Assembly: GCF_947507565.1 (NCBI RefSeq)
Contig: NC_089181.1
Span: forward strand, 1,048,536-1,112,535
From: Oscarella lobularis
Taxonomy: Eukaryota > Porifera > Homoscleromorpha > Homosclerophorida > Oscarellidae
Reading direction: 5' to 3'
Length of the DNA stretch: 64,000 bases
This document shows positions 43,411-53,232 of the stretch, in pieces. A model generated the notes under the pieces. The model saw only the letters and a list, made by a program, of their open reading frames with translations, had not been told where the DNA came from and did no database searches. The position numbers and the translations under genes are program-made. How positions within the stretch are numbered: position 1 is the first letter of the stretch; each line of letters opens with the position of its first letter.

Positions 43411-45639
43411 ATGCGTAAGGGAACGAAGAAAGAGTCCGGTGATGTTGTTCGAACGTTTTTGGCACGGGAATACGAAGACGGGAGGATCGAAGAGATTGAC
43501 GACCCGGACAGAAGTGAAGGTGAGACTGTATATGTTCCTAGCTGCTAGATTGGCACATTCTTTAAACAGCGGCCCGCAAACAGGACGGTCTTGAGCAGCT
43601 GTGAAAGAAATATTCCACGGTTCGAAAAGGAAAGGCATTTAGAGTTAAGGCAGATAAAGAAAAGGCAGCAAAGGGACGTGCAAAGCTAAAGCAGGGAAAG
43701 GCATGGGAAGATGCAGACAGCAGCAGCAACAGTGAATGCGAAAAAGTGCATGACCCGTGATCTATTGACGTTCACTTTCACATCGTTTATCACTAGATGA
43801 TTGAATTGTATTTGTATCCAAGAGCGATGAATAGAAAGCCATCAGGAGACATTTCTCTGCGGAAAAGTGAGGAATTTCCACCTGACCTGATGATTCCATC
43901 GGTACATTTGGGGGAGACGACAACGCTTGACGACATCAAAAGGAAGGCATATGAATTATTCTTCTCCGATAAAAAGAAATTCCCAGCGGCGCGGGCTACC
44001 GGTATCCATGCAAATCATCTGACAGTAGTGTGCTAAGCTCATTTTGTAGGCATTTTGCTGTTTCAGTGTCACCATCGAAGCCACACCATCATTAGTAGCA
44101 GCGTCATTGATCCAAAGGCAAAGAAGAGCGCCCCCTTCACCCTTGGAATTTTCAAGCTTTCGCAAGGACGAAAAAATCCAACAATTTTTGCAGCCTTGGA
44201 ACTCGGTCAGTCACTTAGTTAGTTACACGTTTTAGCTCTTCCGTTGAAATGTGGAGATCATTTGTAGATGATGATGACGACAAGCCTCTTCCGGAACGCT
44301 TCACAGAGATTTTCACACGTGTCCGTGGTAGGCATTGTAATCAAAGGTGACATTAAATGGCTTTGTTACATTTGGCCTAACTGCAGCGAAGCCTGACGGA
44401 AGAAAAGTGCGTGAAGACGAGGAGAAACGCACGAGACAAGGATTCGTGCAGATAGACGATGACATTAGTGTGAAAGTTCTTTCAGGCGACAAAGGTGAAG
44501 AGGATTTATATATTCTTATCATCTGATGTACAATCTGCAATTAGATGTTACACACGAACAGACTGCTCCGAATGCAGTGTCATTATCAATGGCAGGATTC
44601 AAGCTAGGTACATTACATATATTACAATGATGTCATAGACGACTAATCTCCTTGACAGAACGTGAAAACATTGCATTGGGTGACAAACTAGGACGCGGCG
44701 CTTTTGGCGACGTCTATCGCGCGTCAATGGCTTCTTCAGAGTACGCCGCGAAGGTGATAGCATTTGAACCGAATGAAAATCACGACGGCGAAGCGCGCAT
44801 TATGGCGTAGGTTGCTGCAATGTGAGTTCATAACGTCGTAAGGATTTCTTTTTAGGAAACTGAACCACCCGAACGTCGTTCGCTTTTATGGTTTTGTCAG
44901 CGACGACAAAGGGGTTATATTGCTCACAGAACTTGTCAAGGGCGGGGACCTACACACCCTGTTGTTTTGTCCAGACCAGCCGGTTTGTTTACTGGAATAT
45001 CCGTTTTTACCACGTACAGCTTCTTATTTCTTCAGATATTGACTGACAAAGATAAGGTCGCCATCGCCGTGCAAACTTGTGCAGGATTGATCTATTTGCA
45101 CAAAAACGATGTAATTCATTTCGATATAAAGTCTAGCAACATCTTGGTGAGACTGACATGACGATGCTAGACTTGGACAATGATTTTTTGAGTTCCAGGT
45201 AGCGCTTCCGCAAGTTTGCGCCAAGATATGCGATATGGGTATATCGCGTTTGTGCGCAAAAACGTGTTACACTATGAAGCACCGTCGAGGCACATATCAG
45301 TACTCGTCACCAGAGATATTCAATCCTGATGAGAAAGTGACGAAGGCAACGGATATTTGGTCCCTTGGAGCAGTCATGACTGAACTTTTCGGTGATTCGG
45401 AAGTTTGGTCTGATGCCACTGCCCAACAAATCATAGGAGCAATTCAAGGAGGTTACAATCGGCCCCCGACAGGGCCGACCACTGCTCACTTGCCACCTGA
45501 GGTCAGAGGCATTGTCGAAAAATGCTTCACTTTTGAAGTGTCAAATCGGCCTAATGCCGAGGACGTAATGAGGGACTTGCAGCAGCTTTCGCGACTCTCA
45601 CATAAGCGCCTGCATGTGAGAATCTCCGAAGACGAGTGA
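43411..45639 (+). CDS. Multi-exon protein kinase (TKL-like) carried by a transposon
   Basis: The kinase domain (from about 44658) has four coding exons with introns near 44808, 44990 and 45149: KLGRGAFGDVYRASM (Gly loop), YAAKVIAFE (Lys), ARIMAKLNHPNVVRFYGFV, ILLTELVKGGDLHTLL, DVIHFDIKSSNIL (HRD is HFD, catalytic Asp kept), KICDMGISRL (DFG is DMG), RRGTYQYSSPEIF, DIWSLGAVMTELF and RPNAEDVMRDLQQL. The frame is intact across the domain. Upstream exons begin at ATG 43411 (KKESGDVVRTFLAREYEDGR) and include 43797-43993 (PSGDISLRKSEEFPPDLMIP) and SVEMWRSFVDDDDDKPLPER; their junctions are uncertain. It resembles TKL/receptor-interacting-type kinases. A further possible exon (45700-45816, VCEEVCKDQIEAAIFGG) follows. 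Confidence 0.75.
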
Positions 45640-45924
45640 TTTCAGCCCCGGTAATGAGAACGTAATGATACAAACGGAATCTAATTTTTTTTATAGATTG
45701 TTTTGACACCTTTGTCTCCTGGTGTTTGCGAAGAAGTTTGTAAGGACCAAATTGAAGCCGCGATCTTTGGCGGTGCGTTGAAGATTATTAGTCATCTAAA
45801 ACCTGAACTTCAGTAGTGATGCAACCGCTTTTTCGTTTTGGGGGGTTAGCGTCACTCTGCAAATTTTTCAAATAATACTCTGAGTGAAACAGATGTTTCC
45901 TTTTTGCACGCCGTCTGAAGTAAA
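45640..45924 (+). other. 3' part of the kinase gene region
   Basis: After an AT-rich ...TTTATAG acceptor (about 45698) an exon-like frame ends ALKIISHLKPELQ at 45816. Its link to the kinase frame, which stops at 45639, is unresolved; alternative splicing is possible. Confidence 0.35.
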
Positions 45925-46640
45925 ATGTTATAAAACGTACAACGAAGTTTGTCAAAATGTATTTTCACTTTCAACAATGTGCTGTGTACATGTTTACTGC
46001 ACATTGCACACTGTACAATGTTCACTGCACATTGCAAGATGTTCATTGTACCTTGCTCTTTGTACATTGTACATTGTACATTGTACATTGCACAATGTAC
46101 ACTGTACATTGTACTTTGCACACTCTACATTGTACACTTCACATTGTACATTGTACATTGCACACTGCACATTGTACATTTTGCATTGTACATTGTACAT
46201 TGTACATTGTACATTGCACAATGTACACTGTACATTGTACTTTGCACACTCTACATTGTACACTTCACATTGTACATTGTACATTGCACACTGCACATTG
46301 TACATTTTGCATTGTACATTGTACATTGTACATTGTACATTGCACACTGCACATTGTACATTTTGCATTGTACATTGTACATTGTACATTGTACATTGTA
46401 CATTGCACAATGTACAATGTACAATGTACAATGTGAAGTGTACAATGTAGAGTGTGCAAAGTACAATGTACAATGTACATTGTACATTGTGCAATGTACA
46501 ATGTACAATGTACAAAGAACAAGGTACAAAGAACAATGTACAAGGTACAATGAACAGCTTGCAATGTGCAGTGAACATGTACACTGCACATTGTTGAAAC
46601 AAATTCAAAACTTTGACAAACTTTGATCTTTTTTATAATA
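45925..46640. repeat. Palindromic satellite element of GTACATTGTACA units
   Basis: Flanked by inverted AAGTTTGTCAAA...CAACAATGTGC... arms (45941-46000 and 46570-46632). The interior is almost wholly CATTGTACATTGTACATTGC-type units, with a 126-base higher-order unit repeated (CACAATG at 46091 and 46217; CACACTGC at 46161 and 46287). The long open frames on both strands are by-products of the repeat. It lies in the downstream region of the kinase gene, perhaps in an intron (AG at about 46652). Confidence 0.9.
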
Positions 46641-46652
46641 TTTTGCTCTAGA

Positions 46653-47600
46653 TGGATGGCTTGCAGAACGAAGCTCTAGCTGTTTCATTTAATGTGCGAG
46701 ACCATCAAGAGCGCGAATTCGAACACAATTTCGCTACTTTTAACCCGCAAGAAGAGTAGTCTCTAGACCGGAAGGGAGCGATAATTTATATATACCCCAC
46801 TAATTTTCCCTTCTGATTGGCTCGCAATCACGTGCCATCAATAAGCGGATGTCATTAAACGTCACTAATTAGATTTTCACCTTCCTAATTAGTGTAAGGT
46901 AACGAATAACTTAATTACGTCCAATCGTCACCGCTCCTAACCCTACCTTCTAACCCTACCCTCTAACCCTAAAGGAAGTGTTGCGGAAAAATGGTGCCTC
47001 TTGACCGTGTGCAATTTCGCGCACAAAGTGGTTTTGACGGAATCTTTTTTAAAATCTCCGCAATCGTTTTACCAGATTTTACGCACTCATGACATGAGAC
47101 ACCTCTATGCAGCGTTGGCGCAGAACTATCGCTTTGGCTTTTTACTTCAAACTGCCAAAATATTGACGTTATTTCAGGTCCATTCTCTTCATTGGTAAGT
47201 GTAGAAACTCTATCGTTCTTTCTACAAAATAAAAATAACTTACACATCCCTTCATTTTGTAAAATATTCCTTATTTCAAAATTACCTATTGTTCCTCAGC
47301 CTGATCAAATGACAGAAATGTGGCAAGAATCCTTTCGTTGCTTGAGTTAGGTATTAGTATATCGGATCTTCATCCAAGCATGAAAAGTTGATAGTACTTG
47401 CTGCGACCCAATGTTGTTATCAATATTACGAAGAGACATAGCGGCTTGTATGGAACGAAATAATAAATTTTTAAGTACCAGGTACTGTACGTCAAACTCT
47501 TTCACCGAACGAAGAGATGAAATGCCTTATGATATCGATAACAAAGACGTGACAGGATGCAAAGCGCGCGTATCCTGCGTGTGATGCATTTTCAAATTGT
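46653..47600. other. Right internal part of the IS3EU-like element
   Basis: 46653-46760 holds an exon-like plus frame (MDGLQNEALAVSFNVRDHQE) after a GCTCTAG acceptor. 46938-46972 is a degenerate CCCTAA-type telomeric run. The minus frame 47247-46969 is Cys-containing (GVSCHECVKS, LCARNC), unrecognised. The remainder is unassigned. Confidence 0.35.
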
Positions 47601-47619
47601 ACCTTTCCCAATGCAAATC

Positions 47620-47795
47620 GCAAATTGCGCATTGTACATTGTTCACTGGACATTGTACATTGAACATTGCACTCTAAACATTGCACTCTGCACATTTTAC
47701 ATTGTACACTGTACACTGTACACTGTACACTGTGCACTCTACATTGCACACTGTGCCTTCTCTCCAATATACAATGTACAATGTACAGTGTACTG
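47620..47795. repeat. GTACATTGTACA array, right end of IS3EU-like element
   Basis: Units diverge inward (CATTGTTCACTGGACATTG) and become regular towards the TIR. Mirror image of the array at 41230-41520. Confidence 0.9.
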
Positions 47796-47826
47796 AAAAT
47801 GACCCTTTAGGGCCACCATAAATTTG

Positions 47827-49280
47827 TATATATATCCAGTAGACGATTCCGATAATACAAACACCTGTTTTGATTATGATCATGTATATATTACATAATT
47901 TTTGCAAACCTTTATTCCCCATTTCGTTGGCTTGTCTTTCATATATTGGTTGTAGGAGAGCCGTCCTGTGAAAGGGATCATCGCTTCGTCTATTGTCACT
48001 TCCCGTTTCAGATCGTACTCAGCCTTGAATGATGTTTGCAGCAGATTGATTAGTGGTCGTACTTTTTGCAGTTTGTCGTAAGCCGGGTCGCCTCTCTGCC
48101 GCTCGCTTGCAGGATCGCACACATGAAAAAACCGTAGAATTTGCATGAACCTATGTATGTAAATCAGGAAAAAATTCCAATCAAAACAATTATGCTTACC
48201 TTGTTAGTGTCATTATATCAGACAAATTGCTCTCCAAAATGGGAAATGCCTTCTGCCAATAATCTTCTATGCGAGGAAATCGCATATAGCCCATCAAAAT
48301 CAATAGGCCAAAGAAGGCCTTCATTTCCTAAAAATCACTGTAAAAAATTGTTAGACATGTCTCCTGTGTACCTCGACAACAACTGGGCTCCAAGTTCGAC
48401 TATGACCAGGTGTATATTTTGCTGCAGCATACAAGTTTGTGTTGACCACCAACAGTTCCCAAACCACCTCAGTGAAGAAAAGACCAAAACATCTGCAGAA
48501 ATTTGAATAAAAATTCTATTGAGGAAAAATATATTCTTACGTGATAGCGTCAATTTCTCCCGCAAAAATTCTCGAAGGACCGTCCCTTGACGAAAATTCT
48601 TGTCTGTGGACGTCATCCCAATCCTCCGTCCATTCGTCCGAATCGTCCGAATCGTCGCGTCGATTCTGTCGTCTTCCACCGCCTGTACGACGTCCTCGGC
48701 CGCGTGTTCCTCCTCCACGAGGTCTCGCCGTCGCTCTCGGACGTCGAACGGGTTCGCCGTCGTCGCTCCGTGAAACGGTAGCGAGGTTCGTCGTCGTCGT
48801 CGTCACTACTGTCGTTGTCTCTATCGCCGAACGCCAGGAAGCTGCCGTCTTGAGCGGCAACAAGATCGGCAAGACGCGTGCTAAGGCCTCGAAACTGGTA
48901 TCGGGGTCCTTCGTCATCATCGCTACTGCCGCTTTCATCGTCATCTTCACTAGGTGAATCGGATTCCTCAGCGGCAGCTAAAAAATAATTAGAATCAACT
49001 ATGCTTTGCGTCAAAAAATTTTACTAGCAGGAGATTGCGAATGCGACGTCAGAATCGATTGGTCAATCGATTCATTGACCAAAATATCATCTAAAATAAA
49101 TATTTCTTCAATAGAAGAAGTTTCTAATTGGAGAACATTACCTTGCGCGATCGCGAGAGGATCTCTTGAACGATGAGGCATATGATCCTCGAAACTCACC
49201 GTTCCGTCTTCTTCCAGTTGGAGGTCTTCGGCGTCTCCCGAAACGTCCAAAATAGCAGCCGCGGCTTCTTCTGCGTTCAT
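47827..49280 (-). CDS. piggyBac transposase, 5' exons
   Basis: ATG at 49280. Acidic exon 1 (MNAEEAAAAILD, DGTVSFEDHMPHRS) and, after a long intron, an Asp/Ser-rich stretch and WTEDWDDVHRQEFSSRDGP. After a ~50-base intron, CFGLFFTEVVWELLVVNTNL; after another, EMKAFFGLLILMGYMRFPRI; then RFMQILRFFHVCDPASERQ, LQKVRPLINLLQTSF, REVTIDEAMIPFTGRLSYNQ (first catalytic Asp) and KPTKWGIK, an intron, VFVLSESSTGYIYKF. This is the standard piggyBac DDE order (DDE_Tnp_1_7). Introns have GT-AG ends. One frame change inside the Arg/Gly-rich stretch (about 48.7 kb) may reflect an error or unrecognised intron. The frame is cut at 47826 by the IS3EU-like element. Confidence 0.85.
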
Positions 49281-49959
49281 AGCGATGCGAATGAATGAAG
49301 AAAACGCTAGCGATGCTCTCTTTTAGCGCGCGCACCTTTTTCGAAAACGGCGATTTTTCGAGCGAATCGCAACATCTACGTCTCACGCGAGAAAACTGAG
49401 CTAAAAAATAGCCTAATACATTCAATCAGAGAGTCAAACGTCTAAAACAAGCCAAAAAACGACATCGAAGAAAATAGCGCTCGCTAAAAAAAGAACATTT
49501 GAAATATTTCAGTTTGTTTCACTCTAAAAAAATTGTAAAAAATGCACGAAGTACCCAAAAGCTACAATCTACTTCATCCACGAAAATACAAGTGTTTTCA
49601 ATCCTTTTCTCCATTTTTTGCGTTTTTCTGATGACGTAGTGTTGTGTTGACGTCATTTTGGGGAACATGGAAGCCTCTACGCAAATTTTAACGTCAAACG
49701 GTGTTCGAAACGATAAAACGTTCGATTGTTTCAGTTTTGTTTTGAAAATCAGCCGATTTCTGCCGTTTTGGCCGATGTTTTGGTCACGTGACTTTAGTAG
49801 CGACGACAACAGAGACCCAGTATACCTTCATGCGTCTAATCCGGCTACACGGGACGTTCGTGACGACGTAGACAAATGCGCGAGCGCGAAACGCGCTTGA
49901 GTATTCTGGTATGACACATATGATACATGTATTTAACATTAAAAAAATTGTCAGAAAGG
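49281..49959. other. 5' flank of the piggyBac gene
   Basis: AT-rich leader between the piggyBac ATG and its right end; contains TGACGTCA at about 49650 and GTCACGTGAC at about 49785. No gene recognised. Confidence 0.4.
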
Positions 49960-49963
49960 GTTA

Positions 49964-50150
49964 AACCTTGCTCTTGAACGTCGGAAGAACTCTTTCTCAT
50001 TTATAATGGAAAATCCGTGCCCTTCAACATAATTACGACGACGTGGAGCAATTCGCTCAGAAGGAAAACATCGCATAGAAGAAGTGGAATTCGATAATTT
50101 GGGTAACCTGCGTTCGAGAACACACACGTAACAACTCATTCACTTAATTA
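49964..50150 (-). pseudogene. Probable Helitron Rep N-terminal remnant
   Basis: Minus-strand frame to the TTAA at 49960-49963: CFPSERIAPRRRNYVEGHGFS, IINEKEFFRRSRARF. Joining across the piggyBac at TTAA keeps the frame into NIHRRSAGRL of the main Helitron part, at the expected place before the NRLNxIRxNQ segment. The match to Helitron N-termini is loose and some residues are missing, so this is an inference. Confidence 0.4.
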
Positions 50151-50679
50151 AACAGGTAGCGCAAGCTATTACAAGACTTCTCGATTTTTAGCACATAGTC
50201 TGCGGAATATGTCCGAATCCTGTCATTTGTCAGACAGTTTTTTGCAAAGTTGATATTACAAGATGAGTGTGTTTTATTGGAATGACTACACATTTACACT
50301 ATATACAAGGGTTTATATTAAGTGACAACGTAATAGTTTGCGACATCTTTCATACTTCTCAGTGAGACGTCACAACAACCAGGACGTTTGGAAGCACGAC
50401 TACTTGACGTGACGCGAAGAGGCGGTACGGTAGGAGATGACGATGGAACAGAGGCGTTACAAGCTGATACAGCAGCAGCGCGGGAAGAGGAAGACAGAGT
50501 AGGTTGCAAGCGCACTTGATGCGGCGGCGGTTGACGCTTTGGCGTAGGCAGCTTTTCAGGCTTTGTCATGACGACAGGCGATTGTAAAACAATCTGCGGA
50601 GTAGGAGCAGGAGGATTGTTTTTTTGTTGTGGCGCGGAGTTGTCTGCGGTTACGACAATAAAATTTATTTTTAGACTTG
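50151..50679. other. Unassigned, with a Pro/Ser-rich minus frame
   Basis: The minus frame 50701-50318 encodes a Pro/Ser/Thr-rich 127-residue sequence without a domain. It may contain the Helitron 5' end and Tigger 5' end, neither located. Confidence 0.3.
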
Positions 50680-51051
50680 ACAAGGTACGAGCGATTGACA
50701 AGTTCCTTAACGCAAAGTGCGCGAGTCTATTTAACTTGACCGGGCGCTTGATTCAAATTGTTTGTCCTGCAACGGACTACAGAAAAGACAGTATGTCTAA
50801 TCCTCTCCCCGCCCAACCCAACGAAATTCTTACTTTAAATATAACGGTTTCTTGCAAACTCAGAAATCTTTAACGACTTCCAGTCGAACGGTCCTTCCTC
50901 AAGGAAGAGGAAGAGGGAAAACAGCCTTAATGACTCCGTGTTTCGATGGTTCTCTATATGGCCATGCAGAGAGACGTTCCGGTAAGCGGGGTCACTGCTG
51001 CAATGTGAAGCCAAAAAATGCAGATCTGCTCGGTGATTCTGAATTTGAAAC
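50680..51051 (+). pseudogene. Tigger/pogo transposase, N-terminal part
   Basis: Eroded plus-strand frames: KVRAIDKF, then FNDFQSNGPSSRKRKRENSL, NDSVFRWFS, MQRDVPVSG, a stop, and at the border LGDSEFET. This is the helix-turn-helix and CENP-B-type DNA-binding half of a Tigger transposase (RKRKR, VxRWF, VPVSGP). It ends at a Gypsy LTR (51052) and resumes with ASNGGLQNFKKRHNIAHF at 57127. Confidence 0.65.
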
Positions 51052-51191
51052 TGTTGAGCTCGGTTCTCCTTACTATGATCCGCTCACGAAGGATTCAGAG
51101 GCCAAACTGTCTTTAGTAGAAACATCTACTCGTTATATACTGTACTACCACTAGGACGCGCGCTAACTGTCCTACTACTGAGGCCCTCACA
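51052..51191 (-). repeat. Gypsy 3' LTR
   Basis: 140 bases; preceded in element orientation by the polypurine tract at about 51195-51210. Confidence 0.93.
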
Positions 51192-51328
51192 ATTTCCCTC
51201 CTTCCCGGAGTCATGACCTCATGATTGGACTTCTACGGCGCCTAACAACCACAGACAACACTGACACATCGGAAACATCGAACTCAAAGACGAAACACAA
51301 GTACACGGCCTCCGCTACGGGTGAGTGT

Positions 51329-52786
51329 TCACGACTTGTCCCATTCGGGTCCGGCGAAACGCGTAGGGCAAGTACCTGCAGTACTTCGCTGCGGACGTAA
51401 GGCATCGGCGTTCAATTCCCTTCTAGGCCTGAATTCCTGAACGTCGTTGGGGTCGGCTTCGCTGGACGAATCAGTGAACTTCTCCTCCGAAATGTCGTGT
51501 TCCTCCGCTTCGTCGTCGTGTTCCCAAACGTCGCTTTTGTAGAATGGAATCATTCTTTGGACGTGAACGGTGAGCTCTTTGCCCAATTCAACGTGAGACA
51601 CGGAGTATACCACATCGGATTTCTTCTCTAGTACGCGATATGGGCCTTCAAACCGGGGCGCGAGTTTGGGAGACAATCCTGGTCGGCGATGTGCGGAATG
51701 CACCAAAATCAAGGACCCAATCGCGAATTCAACCGGTCGATGCTTCGAATCGTAATACCTTTTCCTAATCTCGTCGACACGTTTCTGACGCTCTCTGGCC
51801 GACTGGAACGCTTCCCGAATTTTCTTGGTGAGGTCGATTCCGTACTGCATCACATCCTCTCGTATAGCTGACTCCGGACCGTTGATCCACTTGAGTGGGG
51901 AGGCGTGCATCGCGGCCGTGGACCAGGTAGAACGGCGTGTTTCCTATGGCATCGATGATGCTCGTTCGGTAGGCAAATGCGATTGACTCGAGGTATTCGT
52001 CCCAGTCCGTTTGATTTGCTTGCACGTAGGCTGACAAAGCGGCGGCGACGTATTGATTTATCCTCTCGACCTGTCCGTTGGTTTGCGGATGATAGGCCGT
52101 CGTAAGTATTTTTTTAAATCCCAATCGTAACGAGATTCGCTCTAAGAGTGCCGACGTAAATTGGCTTCCTCGATCGGACAGCAAACGCTTCGGACAGCCA
52201 TGACGTAAGACGATGCTCTCGATGAAAACTTCTGCCATAGTGACTGCGGTGATGTTGGGAACAGCGACTAGTTCGACCCAACGTGTAAATCGATCGACCA
52301 TCACGGTGATGTACCGATTTCCCCAGGCCGTCTTTGGTAGTGGGCCGAATATGTCAATGCCCACAGTGTGGAAGGGGACCGGTGAGCTGAATAATCGAAG
52401 CTCTCCTGCAGCCTTGTTTTTCGTCGACTTCCTCTTTTGGCAGAATTCGCACGATCGGACAAATTCTTTAATGTCACGAGACATGCCTCTCCAGATGAGA
52501 CGCAACTTTGGCTCGGACTTTCCTGTATCCGAGATGGCCCGAAATGGGTAACGAGTGAAGAGCGTGAAGTACTGCGGCTCTCGCGGCGGAAGGGAGGACG
52601 GAAACGCGAACCGTATTCCCGGAAACGGTCGTCTTGCACATCAGAAGTCCACTTCCGGTGAGGTAGTATTCTCCGGAGATTCGTCGAGCCACCTCCACTT
52701 CTGCCGGCACAGCATCCGGATTCGGATTCGTCAACCACATCCGTACGGCTTGGAGCTCGGGGTCTGACTTCTGCAGATCGAGTAGC
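51329..52786 (-). CDS. Gypsy integrase
   Basis: Starts with VRMWLTNPNP, then a zinc-binding region (HSLPISGHLGYRKV), a frame change near 52500, and IWRGMSRDIKEFVRSCEFCQ. Core: PFHTVGIDIFGPLPKTAWGN (Asp), KRLLSDRGSQF (Asp) and YHPQTNGQVERINQY (Glu). After a shift near 51850, FAIGSLILVHSAHRRPGLSP, PRFEGPYRVLEKKSDVVYSV and an acidic tail to 51329. It inserts the cDNA. The D,D,E triad is intact; two frame changes are present. Confidence 0.88.
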
Positions 52787-53232
52787 TAGCCTCGGATACC
52801 CAGACTGAGCCGCGCGCGCTAAAGCTTGGCTTCTCAGTCTGGGCAACTTTGTACAGCGCGGCGGTTCCTTTGTTGTAATTGGATTACAAATTACGTCACT
52901 CCTTTCGCATTGGCACGCGACTTCCCGAACCCTGTTGGGAAGCAGCCGAAGACGTAATAGCCGGTAGAAATGGCTTTATGCTCTGACGTTGTTCGTCGTT
53001 TTTAGTTTACGTTCAAACAAGAGCGATTGCTTCGTCCATCAGGCTAACGCTAACGTTGCGCTACAAGGTCGTAATTTGATAATGAAGCTCGTCGCTGATT
53101 GTCCACTCTCTCAGCGAGGCTCGTCGCTGATTGGTTTATTGGCAACAAAGAAACCGCCGTTCGTAAGGGAGTTGCCCAGACCCTCTCTCGCCCCGGTAAC
53201 GCGCGCGAGAAGGGTCTGGGTTTCCGAGGCTA
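52787..53232. mobile_element. 446-base MITE with 10-base duplication, in Gypsy pol
   Basis: Ends TAGCCTCGGATACCCAGACT and (reverse complement) TAGCCTCGGAAACCCAGACC; ATCGAGTAGC is duplicated at 52777-52786 and 53233-53242. GC-rich hairpins lie at both ends, including CGCGCGCG stretches. Duplications of 9-10 bases point to a Mutator-type transposase. The pol frame on the two sides is contiguous once the element and one duplication are discounted. Confidence 0.92.

Larger units (their letters stand above)
41210..47820. mobile_element. IS3EU-like DNA transposon carrying a kinase gene
   Basis: Both ends start TATGGTGGCCCTAAAGGGTC and are identical for roughly 88 bases. AATTTG is duplicated at 41204-41209 and 47821-47826. 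TAT termini and a 6-base AT-rich duplication are, as I recall, the marks of the IS3EU superfamily. Inside are a minus-strand integrase-like transposase (41.85-43.0 kb), a plus-strand multi-exon protein-kinase gene (43.4-45.6 kb), arrays of GTACATTGTACA units next to both termini and in the middle, and TTAGGG-type repeats. The host piggyBac codons flank it exactly (GYIYKF | DVYTG). Confidence 0.85.
39882..49959 (-). mobile_element. piggyBac element, with nested IS3EU-like element
   Basis: Bounded by TTAA at 39878-39881 and 49960-49963, with CCCGTTC... and (reverse complement) CCCTTTC... ends; the inverted similarity is short. The transposase gene (minus) occupies 40285-49280 and is split by a 6.6-kb insertion (41210-47820). 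Without that, the element would be about 3.5 kb. Insertion into the Helitron frame supports the borders, but the weak TIRs keep the confidence moderate. Confidence 0.6.

Noticed and set aside
41230-46600. CRISPR array
   Set aside because: Units are contiguous, self-complementary and without spacers, and the genome is eukaryotic.
45852-46626. Frames of up to 225 codons in the 46-kb array
   Set aside because: Same periodic repeat translating to HCTLYIV/NVQCTMY units; no independent evidence of coding.
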